Below, in pieces: positions 8,637-16,902 of a stretch of DNA of 64,000 bases. The position numbers were made by a program, and so were the translations under genes. The DNA is from RPQJ01 sp963731105. GTDB lineage: Bacteria > Pseudomonadota > Gammaproteobacteria > Steroidobacterales > Steroidobacteraceae. How positions within the stretch are numbered: the stretch's first letter is position 1; each line of letters starts with the position of its first letter. The stretch is from positions 124,001-188,000 of the forward strand of contig CAVSUM010000010.1 of the NCBI GenBank assembly GCA_963731105.1, read 5' to 3'. A model generated the notes under the pieces. That model saw only the letters and a list, made by a program, of their open reading frames with translations. It did no database searches and was not told the origin of the DNA.

Positions 8637-10214
8637 TTACGCCGCGAAATAACGCGCGAGGTACTCGTCGAAACTGATCGTGTCCGCCGCCTCGACGCGC
8701 GACTGCTCCACCAGCGACGCCTCGGCCTCGAGCGCGAACTCGTCCTGACGCGATTCGTTCGGCGAGTACAGGTCGAGGAAATACGCCTTGTGCTGCTGCG
8801 ACATGCGCAGCGCAAAGTTGAAGAACGATTCCTCGTTGGTGCGCATCTCGAGCAGTGAGCGCGCCGACGGCGTGAGCGACACGTCGTGCACCTTGGCGGC
8901 CTGCAGGTCGAGTGCCGTGGTGTAGGGGCGCTGCGCATCGCCTTCGTCGAGCAGTTCGCACACGCCGCGCATCGCGTCGACGATCTCGAGCGCCCAGTCG
9001 CGCAGCGACACGTCGCGGCCGTCGCGGTGCAGCTTGAGCCCGGGCTTGCGGCCTTCGCGCGCAACGATGCCATGGTTGCCGTCGAGCTCGGCTTGCTCCG
9101 AGGTCTGGATCGGCGCACTGGTCGAGAGCACGCAGAACGCCGCGAACGCCTCGAGGAACCGCAGCTTGTTCTGGTTCACGCCCACCGGGTCGAACGCACT
9201 CACGTCGAGCGAGCGCATCTCGACGTACTGCACGCCGCCGCGCTGCAGCGCCTTGGTGGGCCGCTCGCCCGTCATCGCCACGCGCTTGGGGCGGATGAAG
9301 CTGTAGTACTCGTTCTCGATCTGCAGCAGGTTGGCGTTGAGCTGCCGGTACTCGCCGTCCACCTTCACGCCGAGCCTCTGGTAGTCGGGATGCGGCGTTG
9401 TGATCGCGCGGGTGAGGTCGCGCACGTAGTGTTCGAGGCTGTTCACCGACACGTTCAGGGCCGCCTGGCTCTTGTTGCGATAGCCGAGGTCGCTCATGCG
9501 CAGCGAGGTGGCATGGGGCGCGTAGAGGCTGCCCGGCACGAACTCCTGCAGCCAGTCCACGCGATGGCCGAGCAGGAACGACGGGCAGATCGCCGGCGAG
9601 TTGCCGAAAAGATAGAGGATGATCCAGCCGTGGCGGCGGTAGTTGCGCAGCAGCGCGAAGTAGGCGTCGGAGCGGAAGTCCGCGCCGTTGTCGGGCTTCT
9701 TTACGAGGTCGGCCAGCACCGGCCAGAAATGCTCAGGGAAGGAATAGTTGAAGTGCACGCCCGAGATGGCCTGCATCACCCGTCCGTAGCGCAGGCCAAG
9801 GCCGCGGCGGTAGACGGTCTTCATGTGGCCGACGTTCGAGCGGCCGTACTCGGCGATCGGGATGCTGTCGTCGCCCTTGATGGCGCACGGCATGCTGGTC
9901 GCCCACAGCAGCTCGTCGTCGATGTTGCGGTAGACGAACTGGTGCAGGTCGCAGAGGTACTGGGTGAGCTCCCAGGTCTCCGGGAACGGGGGCGTGACCA
10001 GCTCGATCAGCGCCTCGGAGTAGTCGGTGGTCAGGTGCTCGTGGGTGAGGGCCGAGCCGAGCACTTTCGGATGGGGGGTCTTGGCGATGCCGCCCTTGGG
10101 GGTGACCCGGAGGGATTCCTTTTCGACGCCCTTGAGGCCGCCCCGGAGGGCGGCGGCGGACCGGCCGTTGACCAAGGCCCCCAGGCGGCGTTCGTAGGTG
10201 CGGTCGAGGGGCAT
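8637..10214 (-). CDS. gshA: Glutamate-cysteine ligase (proteobacterial type)
   Basis: First enzyme of glutathione synthesis, joining Glu and Cys through the gamma-carboxyl with ATP. The sequence shows the class 1 GshA pattern: GLKGVEKESLRV near the N-terminus (metal-binding Glu), HEHLTTDYSEALIELVTPP, AISGVHFNYSFPE, and YVEMRSLDVSAFDPVG. About 525 residues from the ATG at 10214 (E. coli 518); an in-frame GTG at 10280 would add 22 poorly conserved residues. It stands alone; gshB is not in the window. Confidence 0.95.
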   Translation of the reverse strand: MPLDRTYERRLGALVNGRSAAALRGGLKGVEKESLRVTPKGGIAKTPHPKVLGSALTHEHLTTDYSEALIELVTPPFPETWELTQYLCDLHQFVYRNIDDELLWATSMPCAIKGDDSIPIAEYGRSNVGHMKTVYRRGLGLRYGRVMQAISGVHFNYSFPEHFWPVLADLVKKPDNGADFRSDAYFALLRNYRRHGWIILYLFGNSPAICPSFLLGHRVDWLQEFVPGSLYAPHATSLRMSDLGYRNKSQAALNVSVNSLEHYVRDLTRAITTPHPDYQRLGVKVDGEYRQLNANLLQIENEYYSFIRPKRVAMTGERPTKALQRGGVQYVEMRSLDVSAFDPVGVNQNKLRFLEAFAAFCVLSTSAPIQTSEQAELDGNHGIVAREGRKPGLKLHRDGRDVSLRDWALEIVDAMRGVCELLDEGDAQRPYTTALDLQAAKVHDVSLTPSARSLLEMRTNEESFFNFALRMSQQHKAYFLDLYSPNESRQDEFALEAEASLVEQSRVEAADTISFDEYLARYFAA

Positions 10215-10447
10215 GGGAAGTGGCGGTCGCTGCGCTACGGACAGGTCGGCAAGGGTAGCAGAGAGCGCCGGATCAGCCACTTAGGCCGGCGGTTGAACGG
10301 GGCGACGGAGACTGGATCGAGTCGCAGTGGCCGGCCCCGGCAACCCAGATTACGTCAATTCCGCGCCGATTTTTGCAGCCAGATTTGCGACATAAGGAGC
10401 CCCGGGCGAGACTTGCAGGCGGGCCCGCAAGGCCCAGGGAAAGACTG

Positions 10448-10822
10448 ATGATTCGCCCTGCTTTGCTCGCCATTCTCGCCTGCGCGGCCGTCTTCGTACC
10501 GTGTGCCTCCACGCTCGCCGACGACAACATGCGCTGCGGCACGCGCCTCGTGAGCATCGGCGATGGCAAGGACAAGGTGCGCACGCTGTGCGGCGCGCCG
10601 AGCGACGTCGCGTTCGTCGGCACCGTCGGCCGGCGCAGCATCCCGACCTATCCGGGCAGCACCCGCTACGGCGACTATGACTACGGCTTCTATGGCCCGG
10701 CCTGGGTCGAGCTGCCGGTCGAGATGTGGACCTATAATTTCGGCTCGAGCAAGCTGCTGCGCAAGCTGCGCTTCGTTGGCGACGAACTCGTGGAGATCCG
10801 CACGGATGGTTACGGCTACTAG
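10448..10822 (+). CDS. DUF2845 exported protein, copy 1
   Basis: Protein of 124 residues with a signal peptide (about residues 1-25, ending near STLA) and the DUF2845 pattern: NMRCGTRLVSIGDGKDKV, LCGAP, then EMWTYNFGSSKLLRKLRFVG. Function unknown. The next gene is a paralogue that overlaps its last codons, so the two are translationally coupled. ATG at 10448 was chosen because upstream in-frame codons look non-coding. Confidence 0.82.
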   Translation: MIRPALLAILACAAVFVPCASTLADDNMRCGTRLVSIGDGKDKVRTLCGAPSDVAFVGTVGRRSIPTYPGSTRYGDYDYGFYGPAWVELPVEMWTYNFGSSKLLRKLRFVGDELVEIRTDGYGY

Positions 10823-11180
10823 GCCACGCGCAATCGCATCGGGCCTCCTGCTCACGGTGGCCTGCATGGCCGCACTGCTCGTGTCAGCGTCGGCGGGTGC
10901 CGACACGCTGCGCTGCGGCAGCAAGCTCATCACCGACGGCGACACCCAGGAGAAGGTGCTGCAGTACTGCGGCGACCCGGCGGCGAAGCAGCGCACCTGG
11001 ATCACACGCCAGCCGCGCTTCGAGTACGGCGGACGGGAAATCCCGTTCCAGGGCTCGGAGGACGTGCCCGTGGACCTGTGGACCTACGATTTCGGCTCAA
11101 GCAAGCTGATGCGCCGCATCCGCTTCGTCGCCGGCAAGGTCGACTCGATCGAGACGCTGGAGCACGGGACGAATCGGTAG
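10806..11180 (+). CDS. DUF2845 exported protein, copy 2
   Basis: Paralogue of the preceding gene: 124 residues, signal peptide to about residue 32 (SASAGA), then DTLRCGSKLITDGDTQEKVLQYCGDP and DLWTYDFGSSKLMRRIRFVAG. The two mature proteins share the RCG, CGxP and W-T-Y-x-FGSSKL marks. Start ATG at 10806 lies 17 bp inside the first gene. A family B repeat follows the stop directly. Role unknown. Confidence 0.82.
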   Translation: MVTATRPRAIASGLLLTVACMAALLVSASAGADTLRCGSKLITDGDTQEKVLQYCGDPAAKQRTWITRQPRFEYGGREIPFQGSEDVPVDLWTYDFGSSKLMRRIRFVAGKVDSIETLEHGTNR

Positions 11181-11183
11181 GTG

Positions 11184-11220
11184 CCCTCACCCCAGCCCTC
11201 TCCCGCCAGGCGGGAGAGGG
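11184..11220. repeat. Palindromic intergenic repeat, family B copy 3
   Basis: CCCTCACCCCAGCC, then CTCTCCCGC, a short loop and GCGGGAGAGGG. It sits right after the second DUF2845 stop and before the convergent nucleotidyltransferase gene, a likely shared terminator position. Confidence 0.85.
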
Positions 11221-11254
11221 CGCCCGAAGGGCGGGTGAGTGCTCCGGAGCCACA

Positions 11255-12055
11255 TCAACTTCGGCGCTTGCTCGCAATCATCAACCGCCGGGCAATCCGT
11301 GCCTCATGCTTGCGTCGCAGCCCTGCGACCGCGTCCAGCACCTTCGGCCATCGACGCGAGCGGAAGTCGGGCGATGCAATCCTCGCGACCGGGACGGCTA
11401 CCAGGACATCCAGGTGGTACTCCATCAGGACCAATGAAAGCCGCGATTCGAGGCCAAGCGCGATCACCCGATTGACCTCACGGTGCAGCACACGCGCCGA
11501 CTCCCCACGATCCAGTATTGATTCGAGAAACCGCCGGGCCACGTCGATGGCCAGCCGAGCCTGTGCAACGCCCGATGCGTTCCGTTTGCTGGGCAGTATC
11601 TGCAGATTCCTGAGCCTGCTCTCCAGCACGTCGAGCGGGTGGAGCACCCTGATCTGGGCGCCCGATGGGAGATCGACAATCAGCGCGTGCGCCCTGATCC
11701 TTCTTGTGTCCATGCCGGCGATGCCGCTCAGGAAGTCCACCTGCTTGACTCCGCCCCCCGGCACGCGGGCGTAAACCTTCGCGACCTGGCCGGTCGCATC
11801 GTCCAAGGTGGCGGTCCGCATGTCCCAGTCGCGGCCCAGCACGGCGAGCAGCTCGCCGGCAACGAGCGCCGAGCCGATGAAATCCGCGTCGGTGGTCACT
11901 TTGGCCGACAGTTCACCGACGGGCTCGACGTTGAAGTAGTTCGCCCAGAACGCCAGGGCCTGTCCACCGACAAGCAGTGCCTTGGGACCGCAAACGGCAA
12001 GGATGCTGTCGATCTCCTTGGGGGTCAGTGCAACTTCATGTAGCCGCGCGGTCAC
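11255..12055 (-). CDS. Nucleotidyltransferase-like protein paired with RelB-type antitoxin
   Basis: Protein of 266 residues with the fold marks of the nucleotidyltransferase superfamily: ALLVGGQALAFW (Gly-Gly motif, about residues 26-37) and VTTDADFIG (the paired Asp, about 52-60). The rest is helical and basic towards the end (RRKHEARIARRL). Its GTG start overlaps the stop of the upstream RelB/DinJ-like gene by 4 bp (GTGA), so the two are translationally coupled. Such pairing suggests a toxin-antitoxin-like module in which this protein modifies a nucleic acid or protein; that is inferred from architecture. No classical RelE toxin is present. Confidence 0.7.
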   Translation of the reverse strand: MTARLHEVALTPKEIDSILAVCGPKALLVGGQALAFWANYFNVEPVGELSAKVTTDADFIGSALVAGELLAVLGRDWDMRTATLDDATGQVAKVYARVPGGGVKQVDFLSGIAGMDTRRIRAHALIVDLPSGAQIRVLHPLDVLESRLRNLQILPSKRNASGVAQARLAIDVARRFLESILDRGESARVLHREVNRVIALGLESRLSLVLMEYHLDVLVAVPVARIASPDFRSRRWPKVLDAVAGLRRKHEARIARRLMIASKRRS

Positions 12056-12381
12056 CTGCGCCCACGCGCCCGCCAGCGAACCTGCGCACCCCGAGCCTGC
12101 TCCGGACGAATGAGCAGCATCTCACCGCCGGACAAGTCCTGCCGCGCGGCGATTGCTCGATCCCGTGCCTGCGATGCACCCTTCATGGCACGCAAGCGGG
12201 AGCCGGCTGCAACAGGAGCCATGGAACCCCTGACGTCGAAAGGAATGCCCCTATGCACCACGACCTGCTGCAGAAAAAGACGAATTGCCTCGCTCGGTTC
12301 GAGTCCACAGGCCGCGAGCACCCGGGCGGACTCTTCCTTCAACGCAGCACTGATTCGGGCTCGAATGACACTGTCCTTCAT
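12052..12381 (-). CDS. RelB/DinJ-family antitoxin-like protein
   Basis: Ribbon-helix-helix protein of 109 residues. The first 50 residues follow DinJ/RelB: MKDSVIRARISAALKEES, then GLEPSEAIRLFLQQVVVHRGIPFDV. The C-terminal half is basic and unstructured, where antitoxins usually contact the toxin. It is the first gene of a two-gene unit with the nucleotidyltransferase-like gene, and would be expected to autoregulate. The upstream DNA has an A/T-rich TAGCTACATTGTAGCTGC-like dyad around 12382-12400, a candidate operator. Confidence 0.78.
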   Translation of the reverse strand: MKDSVIRARISAALKEESARVLAACGLEPSEAIRLFLQQVVVHRGIPFDVRGSMAPVAAGSRLRAMKGASQARDRAIAARQDLSGGEMLLIRPEQARGAQVRWRARGRR

Positions 12382-12405
12382 GCAGCTACAATGTAGCTAC
12401 ATTCC
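12382..12405. promoter_or_regulatory. Candidate operator dyad of the RelB/nucleotidyltransferase unit
   Basis: GCAGCTACAATGTAGCTACA lies just upstream of the RelB-like start and contains GCTACA and TGTAGC half-sites facing each other. RelB-type antitoxins bind such palindromes to repress their own operon. Seen in sequence; function inferred. Confidence 0.5.
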
Positions 12406-12413
12406 GCCAATTG

Positions 12414-14294
12414 TCAATTGGCCTGCGCCGCAATCCACCCGTCGATCTTCTTCTCCAGCACCGCCAGCGGCAGCGGCCCGCCGCCCACCACCTGCTCGTG
12501 GAATGCGCGGACGTCGAAGCGCGGTCCAAGCTTCTGCTGTGCGCGATGGCGCAGGCCGAGGATGGTGAGCTGCCCGACCTTGGCCGCGATGCCCTCGGCC
12601 GGCGCGGCAATGCTGCGATCCACTTCGGCCTGGATCACGGACTCGCCCAAGGTTGTGTTGGCGCGCAAGTAGTCAATCGCCTTGTCGCGCGTCCAGCCCA
12701 TGGCGTGGATGCCGGTGTCCACTACCAGCCGCGCGGCGGGCAGCAACTCGGCGTTCAAGGCGCCGAACAGGCTGTAGGCATCCGTGTACAGCCCGAGGTC
12801 GCGGCCGAGCGACGCGGCGTACAGCGTCCAACCCTCGATGAACGCAACGCTCTCGACGCCGGCCTGGCGGAAGTGCGGCAGGTCGGGGATCTGCCGTGCC
12901 AGGGAGGCCTGGTAGTGGCGACCCGGAACGGCTGCGCTGAGGTACCGCGACTCCATCAGGTACTTAGGCCGTGACGCCAGCTCGTAGGTGTTGACGTAGA
13001 AGACGGCGGGGAGCTTGCCATCCACGCTGCCGGGTTCGTACACCGTGGCCGGCGACGTCAGCGCCCGTGACGCATCGACCGGCCGGACCTCGAGCCGCGC
13101 CTTCGCCTTGCGCTCGAAGAGCAACGGCAACGCGGAGTCGACGCGTTGCTGCAGCGAACGGTAGCCGTCGAGCAGTTCGCCGGGGCGGGCGTAGTGCTGG
13201 TTGGCATCGACCCGCAGCGCTTCCTGCAGGCCGCGCAGATCGCCGGCGAATCCCACCTGGTTGCGGATGCGTTCCATCTCCCCGCCGATGCGGGCCACGT
13301 CGCGCAGGCCCAGCTCGTGCAATGCCTCCGGCGCGAGCGACGTGGTCGTATGTTCGCGCACGAGCTGCGCGTACCACTCGCTGCCGGCCGGAAGGTCGGC
13401 CCAACTGATGCTGTCGCGCGCCTGCGGCAGGTAGTCGTTCTTCAGGTAGTCGTGCAGGCGGCGATACGCCGGCAGCACGTTCTTGGCGAGCTTGTCGGCG
13501 TAGGCCGTGCTGAGTCGCTCACGGTCGGCGTCACTCATTGTGGGCGGTATGCGTTCCAGCGGCTGCCAGAACACGCTCTGCTGTGGGTCGACGACGGCGA
13601 GTGGGCCGAGCTCGGCGATCGTGCGCTCGATCACCACCTTCGGCTGCAAGAGGCCTTTCTCGGCGCCGGCACGCAAGCTGGCGATGGAGCGGTCCACCCA
13701 CTGCACGAAGCCGTCCATGCGGCCGAGGAAGTTGTCGTAGTCCTGCCCGGTGCGGAATGGCTGCGCGCCGTCGCCCGAACCGAGCGTCGCGAACCGAGTG
13801 TGCAGGCCATCGAATTGCTGCATCGGCAGCAATTCGCTTGGGTAGCGGTAGCCCTTGATCGCGATCTCCCGGCCGAGCTTGAAGGCGTCGTAGGTGAGCC
13901 GGTCGTTGCCGCCCAGTTGCCCGGGCTTCAGGGCCATGAGCCGCTCGAGCGACTCCTGCTCGATGCCGAGGCCGTCGGCCATCCACTGCTCGCTGGCGTA
14001 ATCGCCGAAGCGCGCGTCGGAGCGGTGGTCGCCCCGGTCGGTGGCCTCGAGCGGGTGCAGCTCGAGCCACTGGTCGTAGTAGCGGTCGGTGATCTGGTGG
14101 AGGCGCTGCGATTCGGCGGAGCTGGACTTGGCAGCGGCGCCGGTGGCGGCGGGGGAATCACCTGGAGTGGAGGGCGCGGACGAACGGCCGCAGCCCGTCA
14201 AGGCGAGGGGGGGTAAGGGTAGGTAAGAGCAAGAGTAAGAGCGAGAACCCTCACCCACCGCTGGCGGCAGAGGAGAGAGAGCAAGAGCCCTCAC
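12414..14294 (-). CDS. DUF885 lipoprotein lacking the HExxPGHH motif
   Basis: About 620 residues, related along its length to the DUF885 protein encoded just upstream. A lipobox-like LALTGC (about residue 30-35) suggests a lipoprotein. The family motif LHEASPGHHFQ, intact in the neighbour, reads LSAAVPGRHYQ here: the His-Glu pair and one later His are replaced, so catalytic metal binding is probably lost. The N-terminus is uncertain. The GTG at 14294 lies in a family B repeat, and an alternative GTG at 14254 gives a better signal sequence (RVLALTLAL) but needs a frame change in a run of seven C (complement of 14206-14212). The 3' end abuts the antitoxin region. Confidence 0.8.
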   Translation of the reverse strand: MRALALSPLPPAVGEGSRSYSCSYLPLPPLALTGCGRSSAPSTPGDSPAATGAAAKSSSAESQRLHQITDRYYDQWLELHPLEATDRGDHRSDARFGDYASEQWMADGLGIEQESLERLMALKPGQLGGNDRLTYDAFKLGREIAIKGYRYPSELLPMQQFDGLHTRFATLGSGDGAQPFRTGQDYDNFLGRMDGFVQWVDRSIASLRAGAEKGLLQPKVVIERTIAELGPLAVVDPQQSVFWQPLERIPPTMSDADRERLSTAYADKLAKNVLPAYRRLHDYLKNDYLPQARDSISWADLPAGSEWYAQLVREHTTTSLAPEALHELGLRDVARIGGEMERIRNQVGFAGDLRGLQEALRVDANQHYARPGELLDGYRSLQQRVDSALPLLFERKAKARLEVRPVDASRALTSPATVYEPGSVDGKLPAVFYVNTYELASRPKYLMESRYLSAAVPGRHYQASLARQIPDLPHFRQAGVESVAFIEGWTLYAASLGRDLGLYTDAYSLFGALNAELLPAARLVVDTGIHAMGWTRDKAIDYLRANTTLGESVIQAEVDRSIAAPAEGIAAKVGQLTILGLRHRAQQKLGPRFDVRAFHEQVVGGGPLPLAVLEKKIDGWIAAQAN

Positions 14295-14325
14295 CCTAGC
14301 CCTCTCCCGCGGGGCGGGAGAGGGA
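14288..14325. repeat. Palindromic intergenic repeat, family B copy 4
   Basis: CCCTCACCCTAGCC, then CTCTCCCGC, GGG, GCGGGAGAGGG. It forms the junction of the two DUF885 genes and encodes the last residues (SRPAGEG) of the upstream gene. Degenerate AAGAGC/AAGAGT repeats and a further ACCCTCACCC follow at 14213-14290. Confidence 0.85.
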
Positions 14326-16131
14326 ATCGATCCAGCGGTCGACCTTGGCGGCTAGAACGTCCATCGGCACGGCGCCGTCGGACAGCACCTCGCGGTGGAA
14401 ATCGCGCACGTCGAATTTCTCGCCGAGCGCGGCCTCCGCCTGGTGCCGCAGGCCCTGCAGCGCCAAGTCGCCCACCTTGTAGCCGAGTGCCTGGCCCGGC
14501 CACGCGATGTAGCGCTCCACCTCCGACACCACGTCCGACTCGGCGAGCGTCGAGTTGTCGAGCATGTACTTGATCGCCTGCTCGCGGCTCCAGCCCTTGG
14601 CGTGCAGGCCGGTGTCGACCACCAGTCGCATGGCGCGCAGCTGCTCGTCATTCAGGCGCCCGAACCACTGGTATGGGTCCTGGAACATCCCGAGTTCCTT
14701 GCCGAGGTACTCCGCATACAGTGCCCAGCCCTCGACGAACGCGGTGTAGTCGCCGCCGAAACGGCGAAAACGCGGCACATCCTCGAGTTCCTGCTGGATC
14801 GTCACCTGGAAGTGGTGCCCCGGCGACGCCTCGTGCAGCGACAGCGTCTCCATGCCGAACTTCGGCTGCGCCTTCAGGTTGAACGTGTTGACGTAGAAGA
14901 TGCCGGGCCGCGAGCCGTCTGCCGACGGCTGCTGGTACGACGCGCCCGCCGCCGACTGTGCGCGGAACGCCTCGACCGGACGCACCTCGTAGTCGGCCTT
15001 CGGGAACACCGAGAACAGCTTCGGCAGCGCGGCGTCGATGCGCAGCTTGAGGTCGCGATAGCCTTGCAGCAGATCGGCGCCGTCGGTGAAGTAGAACTGC
15101 GGATCGGTCTCGAGGTGCGTGAAGAACGCCTGCAGGTCGCCCTTGAAGCCGACCGCCTGCCGCACCTTGTCCATCTCGCCGAGGATGCGCGCCACCTCGC
15201 TCAGGCCGAGCTGGTGGATCTCCTCGGCGCTCATCGTCGTCGTGGTGTGCTCCTGGGCGTTGAACGCATACCACGCCTCGCCGTCCGGCAACGCACTCCA
15301 CGCCACCGTCGAGCGCGTCTTCGGCAGGTACTCGTCGCGCACGAAGTCGCGCAGCCGCCGGTATGCAGGCACTAGCTCGTCGCGAATTGCGACCGTGTAC
15401 TCCTGGGTGAGTCGCTCGCGATCGGCGGCCGCGATCGCCTCGGGGAATTTCTTCACCGGCGCGAAATACGCGCTGTCCCCGGGCTGGGCGACGATCATCG
15501 CGTCGAGCTGCGGCAGCACCTTCTCCATCACCGGGCGCGGCTGCACCACACCCTCGGCCATGCCTTGGCGCATGTTGACGATGGCCTGGTCCATCCAGAT
15601 GACCATTCCATCCAGGCGCTGCAGCCAGTTCTCGTAGTCCCGCACCGTCGCGAACGGCTGGGCATTGCTTCCCGAGCCGAGCGACGGCATCAGCGTGAGC
15701 AGGCTGCCCGCCTGGTTCAGCGGCAGCAGGTGGTCCGGGAAGCGCTCGGCGGCGCGCGCTCGCAGCCGCTCGCGCAGGAAGATATCGTACGAAGTGCGCT
15801 CGGCCGGCGACAGCGACGCCGGGTCGATCGCCTGAACCTCCGCGAGGTAGCGGTCGTTCATCCGCTTGGCGGCGGCGCGATATTCCGGGCCAATCGAGTT
15901 AGGTAGCCGGTCGTCATAGCGGTGATCGCCGATGAAAGTGGCGAGGATCGGGCTCGACTGCAGCACTTCCTCGAAATAGCGCTCGTACAGCGCGTCGAGC
16001 CGCTGGCCCGTCGCCGTGGCCTGGACTGCCGCTTTCGCAGGCGTTTCGGCCGCCCACACCGGCGTTGCGGCTGCAACGGCGCCCAGCAGGGCGCAGGACA
16101 AGGCGAGGACGAGCGGTCGTTGGAAGCGCAT
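14296..16131 (-). CDS. DUF885 exported metallohydrolase-like protein
   Basis: Exported protein of 611 residues with a signal peptide (residues 1-28, ending VWAAE). DUF885 proteins are predicted metallopeptidase-like enzymes; the motif LHEASPGHHFQ (near residue 435) is intact, as is FVEGWALYAEYLG downstream of it. Substrate unknown; characterised relatives act on peptides or other amides, but nothing here fixes the substrate. The last residues are encoded by a palindromic repeat. The degenerate paralogue follows directly, pointing to tandem duplication and divergence. Confidence 0.88.
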   Translation of the reverse strand: MRFQRPLVLALSCALLGAVAAATPVWAAETPAKAAVQATATGQRLDALYERYFEEVLQSSPILATFIGDHRYDDRLPNSIGPEYRAAAKRMNDRYLAEVQAIDPASLSPAERTSYDIFLRERLRARAAERFPDHLLPLNQAGSLLTLMPSLGSGSNAQPFATVRDYENWLQRLDGMVIWMDQAIVNMRQGMAEGVVQPRPVMEKVLPQLDAMIVAQPGDSAYFAPVKKFPEAIAAADRERLTQEYTVAIRDELVPAYRRLRDFVRDEYLPKTRSTVAWSALPDGEAWYAFNAQEHTTTTMSAEEIHQLGLSEVARILGEMDKVRQAVGFKGDLQAFFTHLETDPQFYFTDGADLLQGYRDLKLRIDAALPKLFSVFPKADYEVRPVEAFRAQSAAGASYQQPSADGSRPGIFYVNTFNLKAQPKFGMETLSLHEASPGHHFQVTIQQELEDVPRFRRFGGDYTAFVEGWALYAEYLGKELGMFQDPYQWFGRLNDEQLRAMRLVVDTGLHAKGWSREQAIKYMLDNSTLAESDVVSEVERYIAWPGQALGYKVGDLALQGLRHQAEAALGEKFDVRDFHREVLSDGAVPMDVLAAKVDRWIDSLSRPAGEG

Positions 16132-16227
16132 GTGGCAGACCCCGGGGACGAAGGCCGCGGATTATACGTTCCTGATATCCTGTAGGGCCTCCCCGGGGAC
16201 GATGTTTCCCACTCCAGGAGGCCATCC

Positions 16228-16890
16228 ATGAGCACCCTGCAACTGCTCGCTGCCGACGGCAACCAGCTCTCAGCCTACCTCGTGAAGCCCGCGGGCCCGC
16301 CGCGCGGCGCCGTGGTGGTCGTGCAGGAGATCTTCGGCGTGAACTCGCACATCCGCCGCATGACGGAACAGTTCGCGGCGCAGGGCTACCTCGCCATTGC
16401 CCCGGCCCTGTTCGACCGCCAGCGCAAGGGCGTGGACCTCGGCTATGACGCGGCAGGTTTCCAGGCCGGCGTCGAGCTGATGGGCAAGGCGACCGGCGAA
16501 GGTGCCATCGCCGACGTCAACGCCGCGATCGACGCCGTGGCGCACGCCGGACGCGTCGGCATGGTCGGCTACTGCTGGGGCGGTCATGTCACCTACCTCG
16601 CTGGCTGCAGGACCAACATTGCGGCCGGCGTCGTCTACTACGGCGGCGCCCTGACGCGCCTGCTGCCCGCCACCCCGCGCTGCCCGATGCTGTTCCACTT
16701 TGGCGAGCACGACGGGCACATTCCCCTCACAGACGTCGAGCAGCTGCGCCAGGCATACCCGCAGGGTACGTACCACCTCTACCCCGCCGGGCACGGCTTC
16801 AACTGCAGCGAACGCGCAGATTTCGACGCCGCCAGCGCGCACCTCGCGTTCGAACGATCGATCGGGTTTTTCCGCAAGCACATCGGCTAA
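16228..16890 (+). CDS. Dienelactone hydrolase family protein
   Basis: Alpha/beta hydrolase of 220 residues. The triad is Cys116 in GYCWGG, Asp in FGEHDGHIP and His in PAGHGF, with the family start VVVQEIFGVN. Cys as nucleophile marks true dienelactone-hydrolase relatives, which open lactone rings such as 4-carboxymethylenebutenolide. No aromatic-degradation genes are nearby, so the natural substrate is open. A GGAGG ribosome site precedes the ATG. The aldehyde dehydrogenase gene starts 12 bp later. Confidence 0.92.
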   Translation: MSTLQLLAADGNQLSAYLVKPAGPPRGAVVVVQEIFGVNSHIRRMTEQFAAQGYLAIAPALFDRQRKGVDLGYDAAGFQAGVELMGKATGEGAIADVNAAIDAVAHAGRVGMVGYCWGGHVTYLAGCRTNIAAGVVYYGGALTRLLPATPRCPMLFHFGEHDGHIPLTDVEQLRQAYPQGTYHLYPAGHGFNCSERADFDAASAHLAFERSIGFFRKHIG

Positions 16891-16902
16891 GAGACCACCA
16901 CG

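Noticed and set aside
8886..10448. Open frame of over 500 codons opposite gshA
   Set aside because: It mirrors the conserved gshA gene and its translation lacks any domain pattern.
6116..14325. CRISPR-like array from repeat family B
   Set aside because: Copies are thousands of bases apart, palindromic and intergenic, with no regular spacers or cas genes.
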